Source: Stropharia rugosoannulata
Taxonomy: Eukaryota > Basidiomycota > Agaricomycetes > Agaricales > Strophariaceae
Direction of reading: 5' to 3'
Length of the DNA: 64,000 nt
Assembly (NCBI GenBank): GCA_028532985.1
Contig: JANCIK010000011.1
Location: 434,001-498,000 of the forward strand
Part shown: positions 51,788 through 64,000 of the stretch, in pieces
Position numbering within the stretch: the first letter of the stretch is position 1
Layout of the letters: each line of letters begins with the position of its first letter
Program-made: the position numbers and the translations under genes
Notes under the pieces: generated by a model
The model's input: only the letters and a program-made list of their open reading frames with translations
Databases searched by the model: none
What the model was told of the DNA's origin: nothing

Positions 51788-54700
51788 AAGTACTTTCTTG
51801 ATTACTCAACTAGTATGTATCCTGTATTAGTTTGGTAGTATGTCATATACATTATGTTCTCTGATATGAAAACAAATGAGGACTACTTGCTCTAATCAGC
51901 CATGGCAAGTACTCCTATTATGCTTGCATTATATAGAATATAGCCTAATGTATGTAGTACTACAGAGTGTTATACAATACTATGTAGAGTAGCCTGGATA
52001 CTATATAGTGATGGGCCTATTCTATGGAGTATTAAATAGACAAGAACCCTTACTATGGTGCTATGGTGCTATATAATACTACATAACAGTGTATAGTAAG
52101 GTCCAGATTTGCTGATGTTGTCACCCAGTATCCGGTCCGCAGCACCTGCCTCTCTCCCATTTCGGACCTTCCGCTCGCCACAGGTCAAGGTAAGCAATGG
52201 CATGTGCCGTCGCATTCTCGGCGCCCCCCACGCCCTGCGCACGGGCGCATTGGTCTTACGCCGTTCCCCGCCATTGCGCTGTCCGTCCGCTGGAACAGTC
52301 TGGAAGGGGGTGAGGACCTCATGAGACTACCTCTTTGCACCGCACGTCCCTCCGTTCTCGCGTATCCTTCTCTGTACGTATATCCCGCCCCTCATTGTCG
52401 CATATGATATATCCCACTCCTCTCCCCTCCTCCGCGGCTGTCCCTCAGCCGCTCCTCCCGTATCCTCTGCGCCTCCTGTCAGCACTGTTGGCTGCTTCTC
52501 TCATCCCCGGCACTCTAGCCGCGGAGGTACGACCTCCGCCTCGCGCTCTCGACTCTCCGCCCACGGCCCCCTGCGATGTGCGACGCCTACGCCTTCGCGC
52601 TCACAAGTCTCTGCCCACGTCCTGCGTCCTTCTTCCCGCACGGCACGGAACTGCACTCCACTGTCCTGCCGTGCACCGTCGCATCAACACTTGCCTGCCC
52701 CTCTCCCCTCTCCCCACTCCCCATATGATTCTCGTATCTCCCTCGACACGGCCGTCTTCTCCCATGTCACCGGACACCAGTCACAATACTTTTAAGTTTG
52801 TCACCTGTCAGAATACGCTGCGCCCTGCCCTGACGCACGCACGGCACCCGCACCCCGTCTGCCTCCATGCATAAAACACAATGAGAAACTTGATTGACAC
52901 AGTTCACTCGTATTTCATAGCACATTTATGTACAGGCCCGGAAAAGACACCATTGTACAAAGATTGCAGCCGACGACACCTCTTCAGTGGCTCGAGCGAG
53001 GCTTGAAGCATAACCTGAGCATTCGAATTGGGTTGGTCTTCGCCCGCAGGAATAAGTGCCCAGGCGTTCTCCAGGTTGAGCGAGGCAGCTTCGAGCGTGA
53101 GCAGCGAGGACGGATATTATTTTTAGATCCAGACACAGTTTGAGTTTAATGATGCGTGGAAGAACGACGATCATACGCCGTTGGTTCTATTGCAACTTTG
53201 TACATAAGCTCATTCCCAGGCATTGGAAATATAGAACTCCAAAGCTTCCTTCTTGGTTCATGTTAACTTCCAGGGTCCCCTGCCGTGTTCCATTGGAACA
53301 AGACGCACGCCATCTGCATACACCCCAAAATCATTTCCGAGTAATCGATAATCAGTGATGTCGTTGATGACTTCAATCAAGTTGCATCAACTCAAAAACA
53401 GTGTAGAATTAATATCAAACCACTGATTAGGGCATATTTCCGCTCAACTCCAATATGTAGAGCCACATACGGTATGACCCTTATGCTCAGACTTCGATGA
53501 AGACGGGGTTTAATTTTCCGTGTAGGTTTTAATTTACTATAACATACTAGATATGGATTGGCCCTATTGTGTGAAGGCAACACTGAAACGTGAATTATTC
53601 TATGTCCAAAAGCTCTCTGTCATAGTACTCTAGAAGTAACATTCTTATCTAATTTCAAACCTTCAGCGCCTTGTATGTCCAGGTAGCAGGCTTTGACTAA
53701 GTATAGCACAAATCGTTTCAAGTTTCCTCGGTCAATGAGACCTTTCTGTATGCATGCTATAAAAGAACTCTCACAAATCACGTCCTGCTTCCAGTATGGG
53801 CATCGGGGCCTACTTTTGGAGAACCTGATCATGACTGACCGCTTGCACCGTAATATGTGTTAGGATGTAACCTCACTGTGACTCAAATTCGTGATAGCGC
53901 ACAACCCTTAAATCATTACGCAGTGCTGTCATCAAGTGGCTGTATGCATATAGGCATTTGACATCGAATATGTATCGATTGTGCGTTCATACAAACTGAT
54001 TATCGCATACAACTGATTATCGCTATTCGGAAATTACTCTGGAAGGCGTATAGGTGGGGTGCGTCGTGTCCGAACAGAACACCGTGGGCACCCTACAAGT
54101 TGCACATCCCAAACACCTGAGCTTTAAATTATGTACACTCCATTTAGAACAAACGATCCGAATAGAACCTACGGCGTATGATCGTCGTTCTGAAAGTACT
54201 TTTAAACCCAAATTGTGTTCGCGTCCAAAAATACAAAGTATGTACGTAATTGTAATTAGATAACGATTTCTGATATCTCAGTCCCTTGAGTGGATTAATC
54301 TGACGTGCAAAGGACATACAAATTTATAAAGATTATTTAGTTATCCTGCGGTGCATTACATAATGATAGGTAGACTCCGTAGTAGCGATTGATAAGCTCA
54401 GAGTACCACTTACTAAATAGTGAACATCTTCATGTCTCGTAGTGCAACACACATTGCGACCAGGGGGAGCAGCACACAGCCGGAGGCCGTAAATTCTAAT
54501 GCGCTAGGTTGAGGCGGGGGGATCACTGCGCTGTGTTATGGCGCGGACTTCGGAGGAACACCCCAGTAGGTGATACCCGGGCATGTTGGAACAAAGTGAA
54601 GAATGTAGCGCAGCAGCGCAGGAACTGCGAAGGCCGCAGAACCAGACGGTGCAGTGCGAGAGCCAGAGCTGTCTTCACGGTGGTACCCAACTGTGCCCTG

Positions 54701-55339
54701 GTAAAACTCGGCTTTATGAGGTCGGGAAAATAGAGCGTACAGTGATGTAGAAAGTGGAGGCACTTTGCTCGCTAGGCCGTTGCGAGGATGCAGGATGTGG
54801 CGTAGGTGGTCGCCGGGTGTGAGAATGAGTGGACAGGGACGAGGTGCGTGACGCGCAGCGCGCGTTGTGGGAGGACGCGTCAAGCCAAGTGCATGACAAT
54901 GAAGCGAGTTGATTTCAGGCTCAACAGGCGGGCCTCTGAGTTGTCTGGTAAGTGCCGGGGACGTGGGCGGGAGAGGGAACAGGAGGGGAACAGGAGGTTC
55001 GTACTAAACGGACGCAGGAAAAACAGGGGAGCACACAATATCACTTATTCATTCACCTGGAAAATGGCGCGCGTAAAGCAGGCGCGCATAAAAACATAGA
55101 GCCCATCAGCTCGGGAAGGTGCGCGAAAGGCGCCTGTTATACGTGAGAGTGTGAGGGGGAGCGGCGAACGCGAAGTAAGGGCAACGAGACTGGGAGAAGA
55201 TTATCCATTGATAATTGTATCATCAGTACTTATAAGCTGACTGGTTGAAAGAGATATACTCTGTGCCAGTGCTCGCGAATACAAGGCACAGACGGTATCT
55301 GAATACCTAGATAATGAAGCTAATGGTATCATGCTGGGG
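51788..55339. other. No supported gene
   Basis: AT-rich at first, with GC-rich Pro/Ser/Leu-coding low complexity at 52100-52870 and again at 54480-55140. Open frames in these parts (for example 52335-52874 plus, 54536-54883 minus) look compositional. No motif recognised. Confidence 0.35.
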
Positions 55340-56624
55340 TCAATTCAAAAATGGGCTGTTTTCTACAAAATATTCATAACTGTCCGCATTGTTTATTGCA
55401 CTCCCTGGATTCGCTCGCGCAAGTTGCATACATTTATTTTGTCCGTATGCGTAGTCCCTTGTCCCTCCATTGGTAACAAAGTGGCTGGCCTCATGGACAA
55501 TGGTACCGCCCTAATAAGTTAATCACTAGATTAAATGCCGTCTTTGTATGAAAGTGATGTCAAAGTTACCTGAGAGTCGGTGCCTCTCGTCTGGGCGGTC
55601 CAGAACCTGGGGCAGAGGTAGATAGTGCCAAAACTAAAAACATCAGTAAAACACCCCTCGTCAGGTTACCCGAAAAAGAGCTCACGTATTACGGTACACA
55701 TACGCGTAACTGTTAGGCTTAGCGCAGGTGGTACAATCATATGTGAATTCCGTGAAATCGTTGCCCTTGATACTGTTAAGAATGGAGTTGACAGTCTCAT
55801 GCCTCTGTGGATTCTCCATGCCAAACCACGTGGCGTAGCGCTCGCCTGTCGATTCTGATGGGGGATCTGTCGCGTACTGCTCCCCATCTGTAACATATGC
55901 AATTGCGGCAACTATCGCCGTGTTGATAATGCCCTGCTGCTCGTCGCTGCAGCCTATGAACTTTGCGCGGCGGGAAAGTCTCCGGGATATAGGACGGACC
56001 AGGCCACTGGAGATGATGGCGATGTGTGGAGTTACGGATGCAGTGAGCGTGTCCAATGAGAAATCTGGGTTGACCAGTGTAAACGTGGGCTCTGCATGCA
56101 CTGTGTATGCGACGTCTTTCTGGTGGTTGAAAACGTAAGACTTTGATACTGTCGGAGATATTTTCAGTTAATGTGCGAATTTCAGAGTAATTAGTTTGCT
56201 CAATACTAACAATCGTGCTCAACTGTCACTGTGCGATTTGGCTCGAGAGTAATGTAGCCGTAATTTTTAGCAGCGACAGCAGGGACATATTTGACTCTCG
56301 CGCCAACAAAGGACGGCTGGATGCCTGACGGCCCAGAGAATGTAAACTTCTCCGCTTCAAAGTTATCCATTGCACTGTTTGGGTCTTCCAAAATTCTGAG
56401 TGTCTCGTCACCGTCGTTTGTGATGGTCGTAGTAAACCACAGGTCACTTATACTATCTGCCCTGCTCGGCCCTAGATTAGTGTTCTAGCATAAGCACTGT
56501 GTATTGGGCTGTGATTATGGCACAAAAAATAGCACAACTTACCACTGACTTTCATAGAGAGCTGCTGACTTGCCATGACTGCAGTGGCAAGCAATATAAA
56601 GTTAAGGAGGAATTTAGCGCTCAT
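55340..56624 (-). CDS. Secreted peptidyl-Lys metalloendopeptidase (M35, aspzincin), five exons, 346 aa
   Basis: Exons 56624-56543, 56471-56211, 56148-55686, 55633-55570 and 55510-55340 join in frame. A signal peptide ([19 protein letters not shown]) is followed by the pro-region, with HDLS restored across intron 2. A dibasic-type site (SRR before AKFIGC) probably releases the mature enzyme. Mature part: [36 protein letters not shown], then the zinc site VHEASHFV (HExxH) and [10 protein letters not shown], which carries the third ligand Asp as in this family, ending [15 protein letters not shown]. Length matches fungal Lys-specific endopeptidase precursors. It cleaves before Lys in secreted proteins. 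No damage seen. A TATA-like GATATATACC lies ~55 bp upstream. Confidence 0.9.
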
Positions 56625-59299
56625 GTTGCTATATAAGAAGTAGTGGGTGTCCTGAGTCTGTTTCTGTAGAGCATTCAAGCGTGGTATATATCCCGACTGC
56701 CATCATTATACCTAATAGATGGACTACTGCTGAAGTTCTCCAGTTAGTATTTGAAGCAGTACAAGTACGTTCTAGCTAGGAAGAGACTAGCATTGCTGTT
56801 GATTTCGTTAAGAGAAAGTATTTGTATATAAACGAGAATTAATTAAGGCTCCTTAGTATGACGTAAGTGAGGCAGCAGCGTCCGGTGATCAATGAGAACT
56901 GGCAGTTTCAGGTCTACTACGTAGCAATAAAGCTCTTCAGCTTCAGTAGTCACTGACGCACACAAGCTGGCCAAATATAGGCTCAGACCAGGTAACATTA
57001 GCAAATCCTGATCGATGATCAGTGATCCCACTAATCCTGCAATGGAAATTTTGTCACTACCGCCTAATTTTGGATGCAGAGCACCTGAGCTTCCTAGTAC
57101 AAAGCAGGGTGGGCTAATCTTAAAATAACCATATAAATCGATAGTGTTGCCTTATGTAGGTAATTGACCCTTTCGGTGTCCCATTGAAACCGAGCTGTAA
57201 TAAGCGTGTAAATTTTAGAAGCGGAGAGGTATCTATACATATACAAGTTGAAGAGGTCTTGCAATATTAACATAATGCGCAGTCAGTTTAGCGGTCGCTA
57301 TGCACCACTATTTTACGCAAACGCTATAACTTCCACAGGGTATTCATTGATCAGCTCCCACTGCTGACTACGATTTATGCCCCGAGAGTTCTGACTGAGC
57401 ATGAACACATTCGGCAGCCCATGACTCAGCCTCTTCACTGGCCCGCAGCACACATCTACCCTAGCCCGGCACAGATCGTTTGCCTAGTTACAAGAAGGTA
57501 CAAGCTATACCCCTTACCGCCCCCGTACCTTTACTTCCTAACTGCCTGTAATGCGTGTAACTCTGAGAGGCTTTCCCTGATCACAGAATTTGCTGCCTCA
57601 TATTCTGTCGACTATAAATGGACATTGCAGGAGATGGTTACTTTCTTCGAGACAACATATTCTACTTTACTAGGGTACATGCGAATTTAGCCCTTGTCAG
57701 TACATAGCTACTCCCCAAAGAAACGGAGGGCTTAGAACACTTATATGAGGGACGGTGCTGCAGTACTACTAGAACTACTAACTAGCTCTTTGCAGGGATA
57801 CTCAATAAACGTGATATGGCGCATAAGTAATACTAGGTGTTACAATATCAAATAACTTGAGTCAGATCTGTAGCATCAGGTTTCTGGCACACTAGTCGCC
57901 TATATAGTATTCACTAATGCATTCTAGCATATCTTGCCTGGCAGCTTGCGTATGTCGTATATAAATAGTCCAGCTAGCGCCGAAACGGTTTATATGTGCT
58001 TGCTTGCGACTTCATCACATCCATCTCGTCAACTACGACCCAAAATGCAACAATCAAAACTAAAGAATGCCGCAACGAGAATACCATGGCGGCGGAAATG
58101 ATTCGCGCGGTGGAAGATGCATAGGAGAGTTAGACTACTTGAGGTTTCCCAGGAAGTACCATATCGGGATTTGCGGACAAGACGGACTCCGGAGTAGTAG
58201 ATGAGCTACATAATACCAAAGCGGGCAGAGCAAGCTACCACAGCCATGTCGAATTCAAAACATGGCATGGTAGCCTTCCTTCGACGTAACAGCCTATAAC
58301 ACCTGCACCCACACCCACACACCGTATCGCGATCATGATTTCCCGCCACTTTGCGACCGTGTGCGGGTCCGGGAAGCGTACCTGCCCAGCGAAGTCGCTC
58401 ACGAAGCGCACCCGGCGGGCATAGTGTACTCGCTTTGGTCTGTGTAGATGTCCGTGGAATACGGTTCCCTTTTTCCCTCGTCCCCGTCACATTCCTTGCC
58501 GCGTATACACTTTAACTTCAGCCTTATGACCTCCACCCCTGCCTCTGGCCCTGTTCATCTTCCGATTGCTTGTATCCTCAATGCACACGCGCAACCTCTC
58601 CACAACCAACGGCTGCATGCCTATCTCTGCCAGCAACACCAGGGTCAGGTGTAATGACTGAGGTGTGGACAATTGGTCGTTACTGTGTATATAACAGAGG
58701 CTGGTCGCATGAGCAGGGAGTGAACATGTACGGGCGCGGGGCACGCGGCACGGAGCTTCAACCCCCCACGCTTCGCGCATATCCTTCCTATCCGCCTTCC
58801 CACCCAGTTCAACCTGCAACCCAACCTGCCTCACCCATCCATCTAATATGTCAAAGGTGTCGCGGACGTAAACCGTCGCACATCACAAACAGCGCCTGCA
58901 TAGGCACCGCGGGCACTGCACACGCCAGCGCGCTGTCACGCCACTCCGTACCAGGAGCATACGAGCGTCAAACCGCAGGGTGGCGTGCAGGTGCCGGCCT
59001 TAGCCTGGGTGAGGCGCCAGTGGGTATGTCGTCGACGGCGACACGCTGAGGTGCAGAGGTCCGGAAGACGACTTGAGCGTGTCGAGGAGGTGCCTGATGG
59101 GGGCATCTCAGTCTGTTTGTCCCAGTGATACTCAATATACAATGGTACTAATATGATAACATTTGCATAACCATACACACCGAATACACACCTCAAACAA
59201 AACTCGCATTGCACAATTTAAGATTTCCATTCAATTGGATGCGAACTTTACATTCCCTGCATCTCATGTACATTGAATGATTTACCCATCTTTTTGCCC
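56625..59299. other. No firmly supported gene
   Basis: A minus frame at 57031-56843 (GSLIIDQDLLMLPGLSLYLA) could be a remnant. A good TATA (TATATAAATA, near 57957) precedes a short frame MQQSKLKNAATR that stops early. 58480-59050 is Pro-rich low complexity. Confidence 0.35.
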
Positions 59300-59950
59300 T
59301 CATTCCCGCAAGAATTCAAACGCCCATGTCTGAGGTTCGCCCACACCCATCATACTAAGCTCAAGCTGTAAATGGCATATATCAGAAGCCCGCCTTATCC
59401 ACAGAGAAAGTCAATAATATGTATATACCTGGGGAGGCTGAATAAACTTGGGGGAAATGGCCATGGCAAAGACACTATTTGGGACCCGGATGCTATAGGT
59501 TGGTAAATTTTCGTCAGGGAAGTGCCAAAGAATGTGTGCGATGGCTGATACTGACATGTATGGTACAGGGAGCGGATTAATAGGTAATTGCTCTACGCTC
59601 CAGACGCGAGTAGGAAAATCAGATAATGGACCTAGAATTATACGTTCGCCGGCGGCTGGCTCCTTGTATGAAAGAGAAGCAGAAGGGATGATAACTGCGG
59701 GAAACTGTATGGCAGTCACCCCTTCCGTCGCTTCAACACGCCACTTTGTCAAATAATGAGAAAATTTGCAATTTATGAGAGCACAGAAGGCGCATCGTAC
59801 CTCCTGCTCCCTCTCGGGAACAGCACCTTTTCCAGTAACAGTGACCCCCTGCTCGGTGGCGGTCAGAATGGCATTTTCTGGCTGGATGTTGGGTCCCAGT
59901 GCAAAAATGCGATAGATGCCGTCGCGCAAGTTTGCCGCGGTATTAGACAT
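59300..59950 (-). CDS. Small beta-trefoil protein, possible protease-inhibitor type, three exons, 176 aa
   Basis: Exons 59950-59801, 59743-59429 and 59365-59300 join in phase 0 (introns 57 and 62 nt). Without splicing the first intron stays open but adds 19 odd residues; splicing creates QEWRVE, a Q-x-W-like trefoil repeat motif. Other parts: DGIYRIFALGP, GERIILGPLSDFPTRVWSVEQLP, TYSIRVPNSVFAMAI, and the end EPQTWAFEFLRE. No signal peptide. Layout and size suit cytoplasmic mushroom beta-trefoil proteins (mycocypin/I66-type inhibitors or ricin-B-like lectins). The exact family is not certain. Confidence 0.6.
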
Positions 59951-61830
59951 GATTGCAGCTGCTTAACAACTCGAAGGTTAGAATTGTGCTCAAACTTGGC
60001 TTGCGGCCCTTCACTTTTAAATATCTTTCTACTCTATTTTTGGCACACGGCGAATTTGTCTTGTCCCGTTATCTCTACAAGAAATAACGGCAATCTTCGA
60101 AGATCGACGTGAGGTTATAATGAATCTCGGAGTTTAAAGCAGTGTACCCCCGCCACTATTCGATTACCTCCCCGATTAGTTGCATGATCACTTGAGTATT
60201 CTACTCGCAGAAGTTGAACAGACGCCACACTCGCACTATAGGATTATGATATCGCGTACCAAGTGTCTCACGCATATTTCCGCTCCTGGAAACACGTAAT
60301 GCTGCAACGCCCCCATTGGGTGAACTTTCTTGTGGTTGACGAGCGCATATCCCTCCCAAAATTCTGAACCAGAAAGTTCAACTCTGCTAACTGAGAATTC
60401 CTCATCTCAGTTGACCTTGACCTCAAGAAGTTCTCTACCCACCCGCCCTCTCTTCTCATAATGATTCCTCTCAAGCAGCCCCATCACTGTTGAAACGTTG
60501 AGGGTTAGTCCAACTGCTTCTAGTGGAGCCGCGGGAACGTCGGGCATCTCACGCCGTACAGTGCATCCTACCACACCTTACGAAGCCGTTGGTCTGTCCA
60601 TTAACATTTTGTAATAAAGCGTACAATACTGTATCATCTTAATTGTTGACCTCTGTGCATGTCTGTCCACATGGGTTAGCGGAGACCCATGCATTACAAA
60701 TTACTGGGGAATCCAGCAGTTTGTGGTCGAGGAGAAGGAGATGGCGGTTATCACGAGAAGTATAAGTAAGGCGGCACTGTCGGGGCGTGGGCAATGAGAC
60801 GGATCTGTGTAAGGGAGTCAATACTGGGAAACTTGACAACTATTCAGAGGCATAAAATTGCTTACCTCATCCAGTGTGAATTCCGCGGTGTAAATGTTGT
60901 ATAAAGACAACCGACTCAGTCTAATTTGATTGTTGTGTTGAAGTCAAGATTTCCTGGGACTGTAGCATTTCCTACGGCCGAGAATAGGACCTGCAGAGCT
61001 GAGAATATGATGGGCACTGCAGCTTTGGTTTACGCTCGAGCTTGCCATAATATAGTTTGATTGCACTGTGGATAAACTTGCACGCAACAAACACTAGATA
61101 CTTGTCGCAATGTGGAGGGAACAATCACCGGTAAGGTATGACTTAATGGTATTGGGAAGAAGCTATTTATTCTGTTCAAGCATTTCCGATTATGCAACAG
61201 GTTGAAACATAGGGGGCTACTATCACAGGCCAAATACCAGAAAAATGTAACAAGTAAACTCTGCGCCCCAGGTAAAACTTATATGGTGCCAATCAGTAGC
61301 GCGGTTAGGACGGATAGGAACGTTTCAAAACACATCCGTGATATCTAATTTAACCGTTGCAGTTCCGGGACGCAAAGCTAAGATCACTCAGTTTATACGC
61401 ATTTTTGTAACGTGAAACAAATGGCTTGGACAATCCATACATGAACCGTCAGCCATATTGCATTCACCCCGCACCTACCGGGATAATTATTCCTGTACAA
61501 GCGGATGCACAGAAATAGAATTTGACTCTGACGGAGATCTCACTACTGGAGTATATCTAGACCAGTTTTTTCATAGTATACATGACGAATGAACCAGACT
61601 TTGAAACTTGCATGTTAGTCAAATAAATCTATGGTAAGAAAAATGCATACACGTGGATGATAGCATAGTCGATACGTGCCATGAGAGTTGTGCCAGAGGA
61701 TATTTTTGGCCAGCACCAAGCGATCTGCGTCATCCAAAAATACCATTCCCTTGTCCCATTTATATATTATATATAAAGTCTTTGAAGCACCCATATTCTC
61801 TCTCAACCAAGAGTTCCTCAGTATCAAACA
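59951..61830. other. Intergenic
   Basis: No gene recognised. TATATATTATATATAAAG near 61762-61780 is a strong TATA region for the gene at 61831. Confidence 0.45.
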
Positions 61831-62390
61831 ATGCACCTTACATCCTCCTCTTTCTTCCGGGCTGCTACTCTTTCCCTCATCTTCATCCATAGCGCTAATG
61901 CTCAAGCTTTCAGCTTCACCTGTAGCAACCCCGTCCTTGCAGGGAGCATACTCACAGCAACATGTGGAGACGGACATGGCGGTGAGACAAACAGTGCACT
62001 TGACCTCAGCTCGTGCATTGGTGTGTCTAACGGAGAGCTGGTGTGTAAAGCGAAGTAAGTACCTAGTATTCCTTGCAGATAAGCGTAGTATTTATTCGCT
62101 GTGCAATAATTAGTGGAGATTTTCTCGTGCATGGATGCTCTGGGTGTAGTCTAACTGATATTGTGATGGACTGTAACTGTCCCGGGTTTACTTTCATATC
62201 ACTTGGTATGTTGGACAGTTATCAGTTGTTTATCTGGTTACTTATAAATTCTGTCAAGATGAATGTGTCTCGAACACCTTTGGTTTACTCACTTGCGGCT
62301 GACACTCGTCTAAGTACTAGGTCGCAAGTGCTCTACTTACTATAGTCAATATTATATCTAGAATGCCTTGATGGAATATACACCTCATAG
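61831..62390 (+). CDS. Secreted CVNH (cyanovirin-N-like) domain protein, three exons, 114 aa
   Basis: Exons 61831-62054, 62114-62205 and 62362-62390 join in frame. A signal peptide (MHLTSSSFFRAATLSLIFIH...ANA) precedes FSFTCSNPVLAGSILTATCG, LDLSSCIGVSNGELVC, NGDFLVHGCSGCSL and SLECLDGIYTS. The spaced cysteines and SSCIGVSNG / CLDGIYTS ends are CVNH hallmarks. The family folds into small lectin-like domains that bind mannose glycans in known members. It is a single short domain with a secretion signal. Strong TATA upstream. It ends five bases from the end of the convergent gene. Confidence 0.85.
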
Positions 62391-62395
62391 GAAAC

Positions 62396-63767
62396 TTAGT
62401 AGAGATGCCGACGCGGTGTCTGCCTTCTATCCGCCCATCGCTGTCGATACAGCATAGCGGCCCGAACAACGGAGAAAACTAACACTTGAAGAAATGCAAT
62501 TCCTACTATATACGCGGCGAGTCGTCCGTGCTGGAGCTCAGGGTTGAGGAAGGGGTACGCTGTGTAAGTGTTGAGTATCGTAAAAGCAAGCCAAGAACGG
62601 ACAAGAAAGGACACCCACGATACACTCCTAGCACTGCGTGTGAGATGTACGCCACTCCAAGGTAGAGAATGAGGAGGAACAGAGATATTGGGAGAGCAGC
62701 CCAGGGCGGTGCCGGCGCATTGGAGAGCAAGATATCTGCTAGAACGAATATTGTGTTCATTGCATGTATCGATATGTTTGACCATACTGAGTAATTTTAG
62801 CTCATACATGCGATATTGAGTGACGAAGGAGACTGACCGTTAAAAGTACTCGAGAATGTCGACGCGTCGGATAAGAGTGACCAGAAGACAATCGTGACCA
62901 CGAACGCTACGCATTCAAACAAGAGTAAAAATAGTCGTCAGATCATACTTAAATGGAACAGGAACGGGGAAAAGACACTCACGGAAGCTGACAATGGTAG
63001 CGTGCAGCAAAACATGTAAAACTTGAAGGGGGCGCGGCCATCGTTGCAGCGGGTATCCCAGGTCACGCCATGCATTACCGCTGCGATCCTCGCACTCCCC
63101 ATCCTCTCTAATGGAGGGCCCGTTGGATGACACATGCTTGACATCCGACTTCTCCGCTCCCCCCTGCTCCACTGCTGTCCCGACTTCCACATGTCTATCC
63201 GACTCAGCTGCGGACCCGGCCCTCAAATGGCATGCATGCCTCACACGAAGCGCGTAACACATCGTCTGCGTGCCAGACGCAAAAAAGTATGCACAAAGGC
63301 CGATGTATGAGAGGTATGTGAAGAACGAAAAGTAGCTATGCAAAGGAGTGGGCACCAGGGTCAGTAAGAATCGCCAAGACGAACACCGGAAATGTTTGTG
63401 ATCATCGCCGCCAACGTGCCTGCGCTGGGGCTGGGGCTACCCGGACCATCTCCTTATCGTCCAACCTTGCGGAGAAAGCCACTTACCTGTTTGCGTCTCT
63501 CGTTATCACCGCCTTCCAGATCAGATTTACTAGCAGCGTCGTCGCAGTGTATACTCCCACAAGAAGCCTGGCTGCAGCGAACAGAAGCGGCGGGCGGATG
63601 AAGTGGGAAGTGACGTAGGCATGAGCGGGGTCGAAGACTGTCCTGTGGGGTTCGGATGTGTCTTTGTTCGCCTCGCCAGATACCCTGCTTGGGGTAGGAA
63701 TAGTAACCAACTCGTGATCGGGGGAAGGCACGCCAAAGCGAATAAAGATCCTGCTGGACAGCGACAT
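62396..63767 (-). CDS. FAR-17a/AIG1-like multi-pass membrane protein, five exons, 344 aa
   Basis: Exons 63767-63487, 63335-62983, 62906-62838, 62786-62619 and 62559-62396 join in frame. Several hydrophobic helices: LLFAAARLLVGVYTATTLLV, YFSFFTYLSYIGLCAYFF, FVVTIVFWSLL, AALPISLFLLILYLGVAYI, LAAYIVGIAFLQVLVFSVV. Family signatures include SFPFVVTIVFWSLLSDAS, WSNISIHAMNTIFVLADILL and the end RQRWADRR. AIG1/FAR-17a relatives are membrane hydrolases of fatty-acid esters of hydroxy fatty acids in animals; the fungal role is unproven. An exon-2 loop of charged residues (EQGGAEKSDVKH) is unusually long. No damage seen. Confidence 0.85.
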
Positions 63768-64000
63768 TAGACGGCGAGACCTGAGAACAGCCTCCTAGAC
63801 TAGAAGCGAGTCGGGGTGATAGTAAGTTTGTGATAAGATGGTGGAAGCTGGTCGTCCGGCCCCTGGTATAGAGGAAACCTATGTAGCACAAACCAAGTCA
63901 GCGAATCGTAGGAAACGGCGGTTTAGATTGGGTTAAGATGGGTGGTAAGATGAAAATGGACACGTCCCGATGAAGACATTGGGGGACTGCTGATGCGATG
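63768..64000. other. Upstream region of the FAR-17a/AIG1-like gene
   Basis: No gene or clear TATA seen before the window ends. Confidence 0.4.

Noticed and set aside
52335..52874. 179-codon plus frame
   Set aside because: Pro/Ser/Leu low complexity from C-rich DNA, with no motif or start context.

Overview
This is nuclear DNA from a filamentous basidiomycete, almost certainly an Agaricomycete (mushroom-forming fungus). The evidence is many 46-80 nt GT-AG introns, a KDZ transposase with CxC cysteine clusters, a DUF6589 remnant, an Agaricomycete-type HET protein, a peptidyl-Lys metalloendopeptidase, a CVNH lectin-like protein and an FAR-17a/AIG1-like membrane protein. No species can be named from sequence alone.

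Layout. 1-15.5 kb is nested Ty3/gypsy material. A minus-strand element (gag running off the left edge, primer-binding site, 5' LTR) has entered the pol gene of a plus-strand element. Downstream of that pol lie four spliced, intact minus-strand genes, an array of diverged ~160-bp repeats and a polypurine tract plus LTR. 15.8-23.2 kb is a KDZ DNA transposon with terminal inverted repeats and a 9-bp target duplication. It sits inside an older LTR relic and is itself broken by a solo LTR. 23.2-26 kb holds LTR relics and a ~1-kb inverted-repeat element. 26.3-27.1 kb has a hypothetical coiled-coil gene. 28.4-30.1 kb is an HMG-box gene split by a 1.07-kb foldback element with 397-bp arms. 32.2-33.7 kb is a solo LTR. 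34.1-37.4 kb is a complete gag-only LTR retrotransposon whose two LTRs look identical. 37.5-40.6 kb is an intact seven-exon Crypton-type tyrosine recombinase, followed by a small acidic/basic protein locus.

42-43.7 kb holds the ends of a DUF6589 gene and a RecQ-like helicase gene, truncated head to head. 44.7-46.5 kb is a HET-domain gene, 46.8-49 kb two decayed short-chain dehydrogenases, and 50-51.8 kb the second ~160-bp repeat array. 52-64 kb is quieter and carries host genes: an M35 metalloprotease, a beta-trefoil protein, a secreted CVNH protein and an FAR-17a/AIG1-like membrane protein, the last two tail to tail.

How the parts relate. Most of the left 45 kb is a record of successive insertions whose order can be read from nesting. 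The LTR retroelements share three traits: short flanks centred on CG, a hairpin with an AGGA loop 19-20 nt before the 3' LTR, and (two elements) the same primer-binding site. I saw no CRISPR array or rRNA gene and no convincing tRNA gene.
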